Part shown: piece after piece, positions 22,098 to 34,259 of the stretch
Layout of the letters: the number at the start of each line of letters is the position of its first letter
Numbering within the stretch: the stretch's first letter is position 1
Source: Brasenia schreberi
Lineage: Eukaryota > Streptophyta > Magnoliopsida > Nymphaeales > Cabombaceae
Length of the DNA: 64,000 bases
NCBI GenBank assembly: GCA_036023115.1
Contig: JAYKKT010000089.1
Coordinates: forward strand, 9,725,001 to 9,789,000
Direction of reading: 5' to 3'
Notes under the pieces: generated by a model
The model's database searches: none
What the model was told of the DNA's origin: nothing
Seen by the model: only the letters and a program-made list of their open reading frames with translations
Made by a program: the position numbers and the translations under genes

Positions 22098-25000
22098 AAC
22101 TCTATGGAGGAGATGGTATTCGCTCAAGAAATTCTTTAGGGACACTCCCAATCCATGCATCAGGTATAACTTGTTGTTTGATCCGTGGTATTATTGTCAT
22201 AGATGATTGCAGGTCAATCTGCATGGAAGATCTGGTACCAAAACGTTGGCGTTGAGCTGCCATTAACGACATAAGATGAGCACTAGATTATTATGATCAA
22301 ACTGATCAAACTTGATCCATGTCTCAACCTACCATGCTTCACCCTTTGAAGTATTGCAAATACTATCTGCGTTTAGTTTGATGAACAGATGCAATCAAAT
22401 GCGTAAGTGTGAAATAGTTTTTCCTAAAAGTAGACACCCTGCCTAATTAGCCACACTTTTTTACAGATACTAATAACAGTATAATTTTAAAAATAACAGT
22501 TTATTCTGGCTTCAAAAGTAACAATAATATTAGTAACAGGATTTGTCTAATGAAAAAGATTAACGTAATCTGACTAATGGCTTGATTCATCCATATACAA
22601 GATCCAAACTTCAAACCTTATCACAGTTGACTAACAAACTTGCATTACCCTGCGCTAAAACCTTTATCTAAGCATATTATTATGCAAAATTGATTGGAGC
22701 ATGTGGATTGAGAAGAAATTCCTTAAGAAAGATGTAATTTTTAAAAGATTTAAGAATCGTTAGGGGATTTATCCGAATACACTCTCGATGTTTAGATTTT
22801 TTGCTAAAACACTATTTGAAAGGCCTAAATTGACAACCCCGTTGAGAATAATATGTTGGGCCTGCTAAGTCCCCTGGGCACATAGATTAGATCTAAACAC
22901 AGAGACATGCTTATATGGTCCACTTGTGTACCTAGATTTGGATATTTCATCTAATCTGCATAATGAACGACGCCGAAAGCATAATCTTTTTATTTAAAGC
23001 ACATGAACGAGGTCCAACCAAAACTTCCGAAATAAAAGAACTCCACCCTTCTCCTTTCTCCACTGGGTGAAAAAATGAAAATTTGATGATGTTTAGAATT
23101 CTTCAGGTTTGGTTTTTGCAGGTAATGGCTTGTTTTGTTGTTTCCAAACGTTCTAACCCGGAGCTTCATTTCTCGAGAATATCATTGCTTATTTACCTCC
23201 TATAAAGAACTTATACTATAGCGTTAACTGGATTAATGTTGGCGTCAAGAAGGAAACCCATACACGACTAACACTGAGTCATAGCATTTCAAAAGATTTT
23301 GTGCTCTGCAACAAAATTGCACACGCATGCATGTGCGAACGCACCTGAAGAAAAGTAGAATGAACAAAAGAGAAATTAACTGTTAAGTTGTTACAGGCTT
23401 ATGGTTTCAGGCTTTGTTATTTAGTGTGCACGTAACTATCGGGAAAAAAAGAACCAAAGTTAATGATAATTGTTAAATTGTTAATGGTACGCAAGATATG
23501 TAAAACATTTTTTTTTTTCAATCTTCAGAAACTAGATCCAAGTCTGAAACTATGTTGCCAACAGACGCACTTGATTTGTAATCGTTCACTTGGTCATCCC
23601 TAGTGCTTCTAAACCCTCTGATCGGTTTCATGACTTTTTATCTCAAAGTCTGTGCATCCTCATTGATTGTAGCACTATTTCATTCTTGCGATGGTTGTAT
23701 TTAGAGTAGTCAAACCCTAACACGATCAAGTAGTAGATTGGTAAGATCAATTTTATAAAAATAGTAGCATATGGTAATATACGATACAGGACCCTCTATG
23801 ATACACCCCATATCATATGATACGATATAAGTTTCAAAAATCATATTTTAAAAAAAACAAAGCTTGAGTGTGCTTAAACTTCCTCTATGCAAGCTTCTTG
23901 AGCTCCTCTTGCATGTTCATACTAACCTTTTTCTCTCTAAAAATAATATGTTTATTTTGCGTCTATTAATAATTACTAATCTTAAGTTTCAAAATGAGGC
24001 TCGAGACCGATTTATACTTGTGATTTAGTTTGTTTCGACATTGAATCTATTATCTCTTTGAGTGGTGCTTTTTGTAGAATTTTTTATAATTTTTAAATTT
24101 TTTATGATTTTTATGACTTTTCTTTTAAAAAATAAAAATTACATGTATCATAGTATCAGTGCCCCATACGATACTGGGATCAATATGAGGTTTACAACAT
24201 TGGGTTGGGTAAGATTGTTGTTTAAATCAACCCACTCTATATGTGTGCAATCACCATTTTGTGGCTAATAAGGGGTGACCAAGTGATGGGCAATACCGAG
24301 TCCTGTTAATGCATGTACTCCATTCGGATACTATATCCAACTCAGCAACTTTATCACCAATAAGTATAAACTTTCTTCATCTGAAATTACTTTGCAGGTT
24401 CTCTGTGGGGATTGGGACCTAGGACTCCAGAGAAGAATATCAGAAGTCCTGCATCTTGACCGTGTAAATAGCCAGTAGTAACTCTCTATCATGTTCATTA
24501 TTTTTCTGTGTTTTTGTGCGAGTGCGCACGCGTATGCCTGCATGTTTCCTCGTTTTCCTCCAGAACTTGGCGCTATTGTTAATCTTTTGCTTGTCATATG
24601 AGTCGGTATTGCTTTGGTGACAGTTTGCTTTTTGAAGCTATGTCCTCATTTCATCCAATTGACAACGTTACACCTGGGTAGGCTTGACCGGACAAGGCCA
24701 GGTCAAGTCCCAGCTGCCAATTACAGGCCAGGTAAAATATAGGAGACGAACAGCGAAAGGGCTGGTGCATCTCTGCGAGGAATCTCCTTTCTCTCAATCT
24801 TCACATGCTAATTGACTCTTTTTGCAGAGATCCTCATGTGTTTTAGTCACTAGTACTTGTCATCCTTTTGAATTCTCTTCGTGCGCGAGGTATACAAGAG
24901 AGAGAAAGGATGTCATAAATAATAGTGTCTTAAATATGAAACCGCCAGACGGGTCTGGCAATAGCATACGGGGATATGAGAACCCGGCAGATGACTGAGC

Positions 25001-25300
25001 CAAAAGGTTTGTCTTAATGTCAGTGGCGCTATTGTGTCCACCCAAAGTAGTTCAGCTGTTTATGACACACACGAAATGACATGACAAAAACACAGCTCAA
25101 AACAAAGTTTCAGTCTCCTAGCATGACTGCCTGCGTTCCACCCCCAGAGATGGCCCACAAGGGCTGCATGTTTAACTTCCACAAGAAATTGTCAGCGCAG
25201 GATGAACTCGTAAGTTTCATTTAGTCGAATCACAAACAACCAGCACATAAAATCCTGTTATAGTCATTTATAAATAGGTTCCAACTTCCACAAACAAGTC
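22098..25300. other. Intergenic, no gene recognised
   Basis: About 3.2 kb of AT-rich DNA. A possible exon-like stretch at about 24398-24480 follows a TTTGCAG acceptor-like site and stays open for about 26 codons, and another open stretch ends in GTAAG at about 25214. Neither resembles a family I know. Part of this will be the 3' UTR of the receptor kinase. Confidence 0.35.
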
Positions 25301-25307
25301 TGCTTTC

Positions 25308-25402
25308 TATGACAACTAGACCTTTTTCTCATACTAGATGAGGTAGAATACATGATTCTTTGTATCCAACTCAATCATATGTCATGCTGGCAGTTAACTC
25401 AA
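25308..25402 (-). mobile_element. RTE LINE 3'-end remnant
   Basis: The reverse complement reads GTTGAGTTAACTGCCAGCATGACAYATGAT..., then AAAGAATC and TCATCTAGTATGAGAAAAAGG. This is the same order as the last 95 bp of the LINE copies ending at 52941 and 54636. It is severely 5'-truncated. Confidence 0.75.
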
Positions 25403-25556
25403 CAAAGATCAATCGGCTAAAACCTACAAGTTTATAATTAATTTCGATTACAACCAGTATACCATCAACAAGATGAAAACAATACAGTGAAACAAATCGA
25501 ATTACCCATACAGCTTAGCGCATCCCTCAAACCTGGTACAAGGGGGGAATTTGATG

Positions 25557-27400
25557 GCCAACCCAGGACATAATCCAGAGGATAGACCAACAAAATGGAC
25601 AAAGGATACAGGAGATATGCAAATAAGCATGTCCAAAGTGGAAAAGTAGTGCGGAAGCTTGCAAAAAGGCCCATTACTAATCACAACCATGAGAATAATG
25701 AGTACCTCAGATCAGAAATCCCAGGTTAAATCACGAATAGAGATGAGGCCTAAGAAGACGGCCAAGCACAAGAGGTTATTCATGGTTACTCCATCATAGA
25801 TCTGAATCAAAGGGATCAAAAATCAAATTCATTTATGCATATGGCTTTAGGGCTCTTTTCCATTCTATAAAATGAATCATGAGATAGATAACTGTACATC
25901 ACTAAACGAAACTTACAATGCAGAAAAGAAAGCAAATTACAAGCTATAAATGTCACAAAATGAAGCTAAACAGTTGCAAAATCAATTTAGATCAAGAAAA
26001 CTAGCTATAAATTTCCTTTTCCAGCATAAACCACCGGTATCCAGAAGCCTACAAGAATCCACATAAACTGTTCTTCACTCGCAATACGCAAAATCAAGAC
26101 CTTGCTTCAGGGGAACAAGTGCCCGGTCACTTGAACAGATCAAGCATTGTGAAAAGCTAGTCAATTTCAAGATAAGGGTGACAATGAGATAGCTTATTTT
26201 TTGCCCTCAATGGGATAGTGTTATCCAATATAGGCATCGTCACCATATGGCTTGAATTTCTTTTCCACACTTACATATAGCATAAATCAGAGACCTTTCG
26301 TTCTATCCCTAATACTAAAGAATTTTCTCCCTAGACTACAGAACTGGCAAGGTTGAACCAAGAATTGTTTTCAGATGTTGGCTAATAATAACTTTCGTAA
26401 TGCTAATTCCAAGTTCAAAGCAGCATGATATGCAATACATGCTAAGGTCGAGTTCAGGTAATCATAGAAGAGAATATCAAATAAGTATGCTAAAGGAAGC
26501 TTCAAAGTAACTAGGACGAAATGGAGAGATCAATGGCATCTGGCATGAGATCACTATTGTCTGTCTCTAATGGAATGGTTTGAAAATATGATAGGTTTAA
26601 TCCCGATTAAAGGAATGAAAATGTTGAGGTTAAAAGCCCCTGATATATTACCTGGTGGTAATCATCAAAGAAGTTTGGCGAATAATTAACTGAGGAATCG
26701 ACTTTTCTTGCTTCCAGAATCCATTTTGAGATTCCTTTAATAAACTCGAAGCTTCGTCCTTATCTAAATCTATGTCATCAAACTCTATTCCGATCACCAG
26801 TGCCCTTATCTTTGACACAGAAACTTGGCTGTCATGTCCACATCAATCAATTCAAACGTCCTGTTGTATGAAAAAGAAGCAATGAGCATGCTTTTGGTGA
26901 AATAAGGAAGCCAAAAACTATGTGATTAGAGAAAGGGTACTAACTTTTCTATATTGGATACATTAGGTTCGCCATTGTGATCCACAAGTCTTCCAAGTGA
27001 ACTTTTGTTCATATGCCTCAAAAGACCTGCTATGGGATGCTTATGCTTTGCGTATGCAACTCTTCGCTTCTGAATCCATGGCTCAAAAATCTGTATTTGA
27101 AACGAAATCAGAGTCCGTGGACCACAATAATCCAGTTTATATCGTCACAAGGCTATGGTCAAAAACAAAATCAAGGCCATAAAATCCTTAGAGGGTAGAA
27201 TTGGCACTCAGAGAATACCTGATAAAGGCAATAGGAAATTAATAATACAATAGCTAAAATTAGTGCAGCCATGACAGCAGAACTAGCCCAAGAAATATGG
27301 TGAAAAACTTGTGGAAGCTGCACAACAATAAACGGGATCACTGACATAACCATGATTCCTGCTGATTTGCTGGTAGTCGAGTCAGTAGTAACACAGGAGC
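25557..27400 (-). pseudogene. NCL: NCL-type Na+/Ca2+ exchanger, 3' exons only, broken
   Basis: The exons match the C-terminal half of plant sodium/calcium-exchanger NCL proteins (cation exchange across a membrane, with cytosolic EF-hands). Exon 27400-27219 encodes a membrane segment (MVMSVIPFIVVQLPQVF...). Exon 27090-26945 follows (FEPWIQKRRVAYAKHKH...GRLVDHNGEPN). Exon 26860-26652 has the EF-hand (LIDVDM... then SKIRALVIGIEFDDIDLDKDEA). Exon 25801-25557 is the last membrane region (MNNLLCLAVFLGLISIRDLTWDF...FPLWTCLFAYLLYPLS). Splice sites look usable. Damage includes a one-base loss between DVDM and SKIRAL, a deletion removing the second EF-hand loop, missing exon(s) between 26652 and 25801, a TGA after LTWDF and a later frameshift. 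The N-terminal half is absent. The DHX35 fragment lies directly upstream in the same direction. Confidence 0.85.
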
Positions 27401-27867
27401 CTGAAAATAAAGCGAACGAGAATTGAGAAAAGACAGGAAATCTGCCAAATTTAATTATTTGGCATCATTTTCTCATACATAACAAGATATACCACGCCAA
27501 GGGCATCTGCTTTAATATTCATTTAGAAACCAAAATAACTCTGACATTTGATATATCTTCTACCTAACGATTCAACTTTCCAAATTGCTCACTGTGTAGA
27601 ATCCTTCAATTGAATTTGTATATACAAGTTCCATTTTGGCATTAAAATAGCGCATTTTAGTAACGGAAGTGCCTAAATCGGTTTGAATGTTTTCATTTGT
27701 TGAAAAGATTTACGTTAGTGGGCAAATCAAATCAAAGTAAATCTTAGACACTAAGAATTAATAATGTCTTCAACATTATCTGGACATGCACATATATGCA
27801 TTAAGAATTAATAGGATATTGTTAAGACAGAGAAACAACCAATACCCAACAAACAGAGGTTATGCAA

Positions 27868-30175
27868 CAGATTGTACTGGCTTTGACACATCCTCGAACC
27901 GTATCGTGTAGCCAACCTCCTCACCAAGCTTAACGCCCATTTCTTCAGCAACCACCTTTTTATCATGTTCAGGAACAGAAGGTGAGATTACTGCACGAAA
28001 AGAGCTCATAAATTTGTAACATTAATAGTTTCCTTTGACATTGATTATATCTCTCATTTCTTAATAGTGTAAACTCACTATTCAAGAATCTTTTGTTTGA
28101 AAGTCAGGATTATGGAGACCCTTCACAGATGTGCAGCTTCACATGCACCTTGGGACTTATTCTAGAGGAAGTGGTAAGAACTCTTTACTCATCCATACAT
28201 GATAATATCACCTTCCAACATGAAGAAATTCTGACTAAGGCAATGGGGGTGCAAAGTGAAATAAATGATTTCATTTTTATTCAGTCCATCAAACCATAGA
28301 AGGATCTTTCTCCACTGGAGTCCCCTCATTCTTAACATTTCAATAAGATTAACTCAGACAGAACAGACTACAACCCACATTCCATGAAAAACCAAAAATA
28401 TTTGCTTCTCGGCATCAAATTTCAAAAGGATATCCTGCAGAACAGAATTAATCAACATTACTGTGCAGCTTACTTATATGCTTAGCAGAAGTCATCTTGG
28501 CAACGAACATCTAGAAGATGGAATGATGACACATAACATACTATCGTTCTTTATAGTTTATGGTTTGCAGCTATGACATACTGCCTTTGACCAAAATACC
28601 ATGAAAAAAAATGCCCAGATCTACAACTTTATTCTTGATAGTTGATATATTGGAGTCACCGCCATTTTGCATGGACTTAGAATAACTGCAGTGTGCTATA
28701 TTATCCAGCCTCCCAAGCTGTTTGAAAAGCTCAGATATTCAAGAACTAGGCATATATCTACACAGAAAAAGTAAGTAGTACAATGTCAAACTAAAACAGA
28801 CTGAAGGGTAACAATTGCATAAGCAAAGATCCAAAAAAACACCTTTCAATTATTGAACAAAAAAAAACAACTTAACTGTTCTGATTCTTCTGAAAAGAAT
28901 GTTTTTCAAAACTAAATGGTAGATGCATGAAGCACACCTGAACAGTCAAACGTCTAGGCTGAGTGCAAGCTATTACACGCCCACCAGCCGCCCAACCAGC
29001 TTCTTTGAGATACTGGAACATAGATGCAAAACGATAAGGGAGAAGGTACCACACATGCATTTTCGATTTTGGACAGCAATTCTAAGTATTAGTTTGAACA
29101 GATATATTAGATAAGTTGTCATTTGTTGTTCAAGTGCCATTTTGTTTTCAGTCACCAACATCCACTGAAAGGCCCTGTGTCTGTTTCTGGCTCAGCCTCC
29201 CACAAACAGCATGTTGCTATTATTATTTTTCATAAGGCCGATAATAAGTTAAAATATGTCACTACCTAATGTACGTTCACAGTTGCTGTTTACCATTTGG
29301 AACTTTTAGGTGCAATGGAAATATCCCCTAAACTATAGAAGGCTTTCAGTTAACACCCCCAAAGAAATCGCTAGAGTATTAAGAACAATAAATCATGTGA
29401 GCATCTTCCTGTATGTCTGAAGTAGTATTTATCTTTTATACCATGTTGACAAGTCCTTTAGGGATTCTCCAAAGTGTTAGGGTTTTGTGACACGTGGATC
29501 TGTATTTCATACATTGAAGCAGTGAGATGCCAACTCAAGGGCGGAGTGAAGGTCCCGACTGGATAAGCAATTATAGCTTGTTTGGTTAGCTGGAAGCTGA
29601 TGTCAACTTTGTTAATCAGTTCATTTTCGAGGATCCCTGCAGTTAACACGCTGAAATATAGAGATGTGCAGCCCGATATTCAAATATTGAATACAAGATT
29701 CAAACCTAGGAGATTAAGATATCAAATTCTAAGACATCGGAAGAGACACTGTACCATGTAGCACACAATTAAGTTACATTATTTGAATCGATCTCCTAAA
29801 AATTTTAAACAGTGTACATGAGGAATCTGGGTGGTTTTACCGCTTCCGATCTCGCCGACGATGACGGTGGTAGCATGCGTTTCCACGAGATAAAAGTATA
29901 GCGTTCCGATACTTATATACGGGAATCCTCTGTCTCTGCTTCTCGATGCTCGCATACCCAAAACTGTAACGTCAGAAGGGTTAGAGAGAGAGTTGCTTTA
30001 ACTCCGAAGCAGAAACAGGGGAAGCAAGCAAACGGGTTTTCAATCATGTGACGAGACAGAAACGGAATGAGAATACCCAGAAGAGGAAGCCAGATGGGAG
30101 AGGTAAACAACACCGCCTTCCTCGTCGTCGAGAAGACGGGATGACGACGGCCTCTGGCTTCCAGAACTGCGACAT
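27868..30175 (-). pseudogene. DHX35: DHX35-type DEAH-box RNA helicase, 5' exons only, broken
   Basis: Four exons correspond to the N-terminus of plant DHX35-like DEAH helicases, which are spliceosome-associated ATPases. Exon 30175-30077 starts MSQFWKPE and, after a frame change, LLDDEEGG. Exon 29963-29818 has FGYASIEKQRQRIPVYKYRNAIL, then in another frame LVETHATTVIVGEIGSGKTT (Walker A). Exon 29012-28938 has YLKEAGWAAGGRVIACTQPR (25 codons, clean GT-AG). Exon 27990 to about 27868 has VVAEEMGVKLGEEVGYTIRFEDV, then runs into a stop. One-base indels break exons 1 and 2 (an extra T in the CTTTTAT of exon 2). Everything after this, including the DEAH box and the C-terminal domains, is missing. Walker A itself reads GEIGSGKT rather than the usual GETGSGKT. 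Introns are retained, so it is not a processed copy. Confidence 0.87.
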
Positions 30176-30615
30176 CTCTCAATCTCGCTCGCTCGCTCGG
30201 CTTCTCAAAAGGGCGAGCGGGCAAGATGAAGTGCTGGAAAGGATTTAAAAAGTAAATACACCGACAATTACTAAACGTTACAGCTTATGTGAGTTTATTC
30301 CGAAAATACGTTTTTTTATATCTTCTCTCGTATCGCATTCTCTCAGTCATAGCTCAACCGTACGAAATTGCTTTCGCACCCACGGTGTTCTCTTTCTCGA
30401 TGGCTGATGTTCTTTCGAATTCATTTCTCATTTTTATTGTATATGTGCTTTGAAGGATCATGATACATTCAACTGGATTCAACAATTGAAATCGATTATC
30501 AAATCGGCTTAGGTAAGTTTCATTCATCTTTATTTTCTCATTTTTTACTGTAATTGAAACCCACTATGATCGATAAAGAAACGTGTCTGGAATGCAATTC
30601 TTGTATCGTTGAGCT

Positions 30616-30732
30616 ACATCCAAGCCGTGCATAGTCTAAAAAGGTGAATAGGAAAAGCGCGTCACCTTGTTTTTAGTCGCGCAATACGGATGTGGTCCCT
30701 CATCTTCTTAAGATTGTGCACGGCTCACATCC
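30616..30732. repeat. Short foldback element
   Basis: The left arm CAAGCCGTGCATAGTCT (30620 onward) pairs with the right arm around 30712-30730 (reverse complement TGAGCCGTGCACAATCT), about 13 of 17 bases. Mismatches are mostly transitions. It could be a small MITE, but no target-site duplication was identified. Confidence 0.4.
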
Positions 30733-33728
30733 TTCGTCTATTTTACTATATTTTGAATAAATTGTTTAGGATTTTGCAATAACAAAGGCTTGAAGAGATG
30801 ATGATATACCTTATGAAAACAGACAAATAAAAGATAGTATTGTTATGATATCATTGAAAAGTAAAATATATTTGAGTTAACATATAGTATACACGGCTAC
30901 AATGAAACATGAAGAGGAACACATTGAGTCATCATGAGTCATCACATATAAATCATATAATGATGGAGTTATAGTTTCATATGGATTATCCTGCACCTTC
31001 TTTAGGATATTATAATGAAGCTTGATCTTCATAGTTTCATCCTCACGAGTACCATATACAGGGCGATGATGATATCAATTGTATGAAAATATATTGTTTA
31101 TGGTAACATGATATCAATTGTATTCATAAGTGAAAAACAAAGATCATTGTAAACTATATATATCGTTTATGCACCTCAATATCTACACATAATTATCTTT
31201 TTTTCTTTACTTATAATGAAGACAAATGTCACATAAAATTCTTATTTATGAATATAAATCCTATAAGCTCCAAGAAAAGTATCTTGTATTTGTGAATAAA
31301 AAAATCTTATTAGTTAAAATAAATATGAATGAATATTATAAAAAGTAGCTCATGCATGTTTGTCTTTTACTTACAATCAAACTCCAACATCTTTAGGAAT
31401 GCAAATAATAAATGAATTGATTGAGGATGTACAAACACAATATTCCTAACAATGTTCATATTTTGTATATTTCTGCGCCAAGTGTGGTACTAGTGACTAT
31501 TTAATGAATACAATAGTTGTTGCAAAACGGTTCAACCACCAATATCCTCTTTCATAATTTTCATTCTCGTATTATAAACATACCTTACCGCGCTGATATT
31601 TGTATAATCAAAATGCTTCTTAAAATATGTTTTGGCTTAAAATGACTTTTGCTCATCTATGTTGTCATACTATACTCAACAACATTCAATATACATGTAA
31701 TCATTTAATATACATGTAAATGCATACTCTTCTAAATACAAGGATAGAGGGTGATTATACATACCATTACTTATATTTAATCTCCATAAACTATGAGTTT
31801 TACTTTCCTATAAGTAAGAATGAGCATTTCATATTCTTTGTACTAGTCCAATAACAACTTTCAACATCAATTTTTTTATTACTTTTATGTTCGTCGCTTT
31901 TTCATTCTCAAATTGTACTTGTCACACTTTTAGTTTTTGATCGAACAATAATGATAACAGTGTTGTGCCACCTCTTAACATCTCTTATCCATTAAACCAT
32001 ATCATTTGATCGTAAAATACAAATTCATAATCAAGTCTATCACCCTCGCAATTAATAAATAAATCATCACATATATCATCACTAAACCAGTCAACAAATG
32101 GGTTATTTGGTCCACTTCCATCAATTTAAGTATCATCGTGTGTAGTATATCTAGAATCTACTATATAACAATGAACATTTTCACTTGATTTCTTTGATGT
32201 TCTAAACATTAAGAATAATATTGTAAACATAACAAAAATTCTGAGTAACACAGGTTGCCTGTGTCTAAAAATCTAATTATAAGAGGTTTAAGTCACATAT
32301 CTCTTAGGAAAGAATCACATAAAAAGTATATATGCATTACTAGAGCATTGCACGTAAGCTATGTCACTCGGAGAAGACAAGCGTGGTTAGGTCATGACAA
32401 CTAATAAAGGTGCGAGCCTATAGCGCGTAATTTGGTAGTGACTGACGCACCCGAAGCATGCCCCTTTCCTGATCGACAACACTCACCGCACCTAAAATTT
32501 AATGGAAATTTGATGTTTTTGTTTTATTTTTGTGTGATTGATTACCAGATCGATGAAATTTTTTAATAATATTATATTATGATTGTGTAGAATTGAATAA
32601 AATTTAAAATGTATCAAAGTGGATGAAAATAGATTAAAAATCATGATTGAAAGCGCTACTATGGTGGTGTAAAATTGCCGGTAGGGCTCCAACAATGGTG
32701 TAGAACCAACAACAAAACTGTTAAAGAGTTGTGGGATGAAAGAGAAATCCTGTGAAGGTAATTTCGAGTTTTTTTTTTAAAGGAGTGTATGTCTAGTAAA
32801 AATGGAGTATGAATAGCAATTATGTTAAAAAATCTAAGGAAGGCATTCCATCGCTAACATCTTTTCTTTGCTAATTGACAATTAGGAAAAGTTTCCTAAA
32901 AATCTTTTTCTAACTTAACAGTAGTTAAAAATTTTATTTAACTCTTAACTTCATATAATCAATATCCATGCATTTTTTTTGTGTGCCTCCAATTGTATGC
33001 TTTATTGCAGGGAAAGGAAGCAACAAATTTTCAAAAAAAATAAGAAAAAACACAAAAATATGTGTGCGTGCGTTCGATGGAAAACAAATGTTGAAAAAAT
33101 TATAATATGAGAAGTTCTCATTCATATTCAAACCGAAAAGGCCTCCTCTTACTGCATTGTCACTCTAATCAACTTAGCTAAGAGAGTGCTTATATATATT
33201 CATATAAAGGGTGTCTTAGCTGCATAATGCTTGGTGCATAATTTTGCACAAACATTTTTACCGTTTTGTTCTTTGAGATTGATGGTGAAAATTTGAAGTG
33301 CTTTGCATATAATGTGTCATATACATTAAATATAAGTTACAAAAGTACATTATTACATTTGATTCAAACCTTCACTGTTGATCTCAAACATTTCACGGTG
33401 AAGCTGTTTGTGTAACATTATGCATCTAGCTAAGACTCTCTCTATATATATACAATAGATTGTGTCGAGTACCCCTAGAATGTGAAGACAGATTTTTTTC
33501 AGATTTTCGTTTAGTTTTTAAATGTGAAAAGGCCTTGTGCACGGGTTCGAACCCAATGAGAAGATGGTGTCTGATTTATGTGGCAAGGAAACCCAACTTG
33601 GGTTAGACAGGTTGAGCACGGTTAGACTCGTCCACTGCTCGTTCATATTTGAGACATGGTTTTGAATAGCCACATTAGTGTTCGGCTATTCCCACCACAA
33701 ACAGGTAGTTTGATTACTGAGCAGTGGT

Positions 33729-33995
33729 AGAGATGGCGATGGGGCGGGTTAGGAACAGGTCTACCTGTATCCGGCCTTACCGAACCTTAATGGAAAGGTA
33801 CAGGTTCAGGCCCAGCAGATAACAGGGCAGGTACACGGCATATATAATTATATATATACATATGTTTATTTATTCATTTACTCAAAAGTTAAGGAGTCAA
33901 TCCTAACATGCAAACCTCATCAAGTCGGGTATTCCCCACCCATTCAAGTTGAGTCAGGTCAGGGTTGCACGCATCAAGTCAATATTGCCATTACT
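33729..33995. mobile_element. hAT-like non-autonomous element
   Basis: It begins TAGAGATGGCGATGGGGCGGG and ends AATATTGCCATTA. Subterminal GGTACAGG/CAGGTC words surround a TA-rich middle. The same end type is seen at 151-606. Confidence 0.5.
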
Positions 33996-34259
33996 AAATA
34001 ATAATGCTAGATCTACATTATGCATGCTGCACCATGTTTGCTGGTGCAGGTGGTTTCTAGAGATGTTGGCTTTTGAATATTCAAACTGTCAAGTTTTTCA
34101 AAGAAAGATAAAGATGCGAAGATGTTTTCAAAGCATAAGTTTCACTAATCTTTAAGTGTCAAAAGACCGAGTGCAAAGGGTGACGGTGAATTCTTACAAG
34201 ATACATTGGAAATCCCCTTGACTCACCTTGCATTAGCACAATCAAATCTTAGAAAAACT

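Larger units (their letters stand above)
30250..34250. other. AT-rich intergenic, no gene recognised
   Basis: Mostly AT-rich with no convincing exon on either strand. It contains a short foldback at 30616-30732, a B-box-like GGGTTCGAACCC at about 33542, and the hAT-like element at 33729-33995. Confidence 0.4.

Noticed and set aside
24331..24597. Minus-strand 88-codon frame
   Set aside because: No recognisable domain or splice context. Not supported as a gene.
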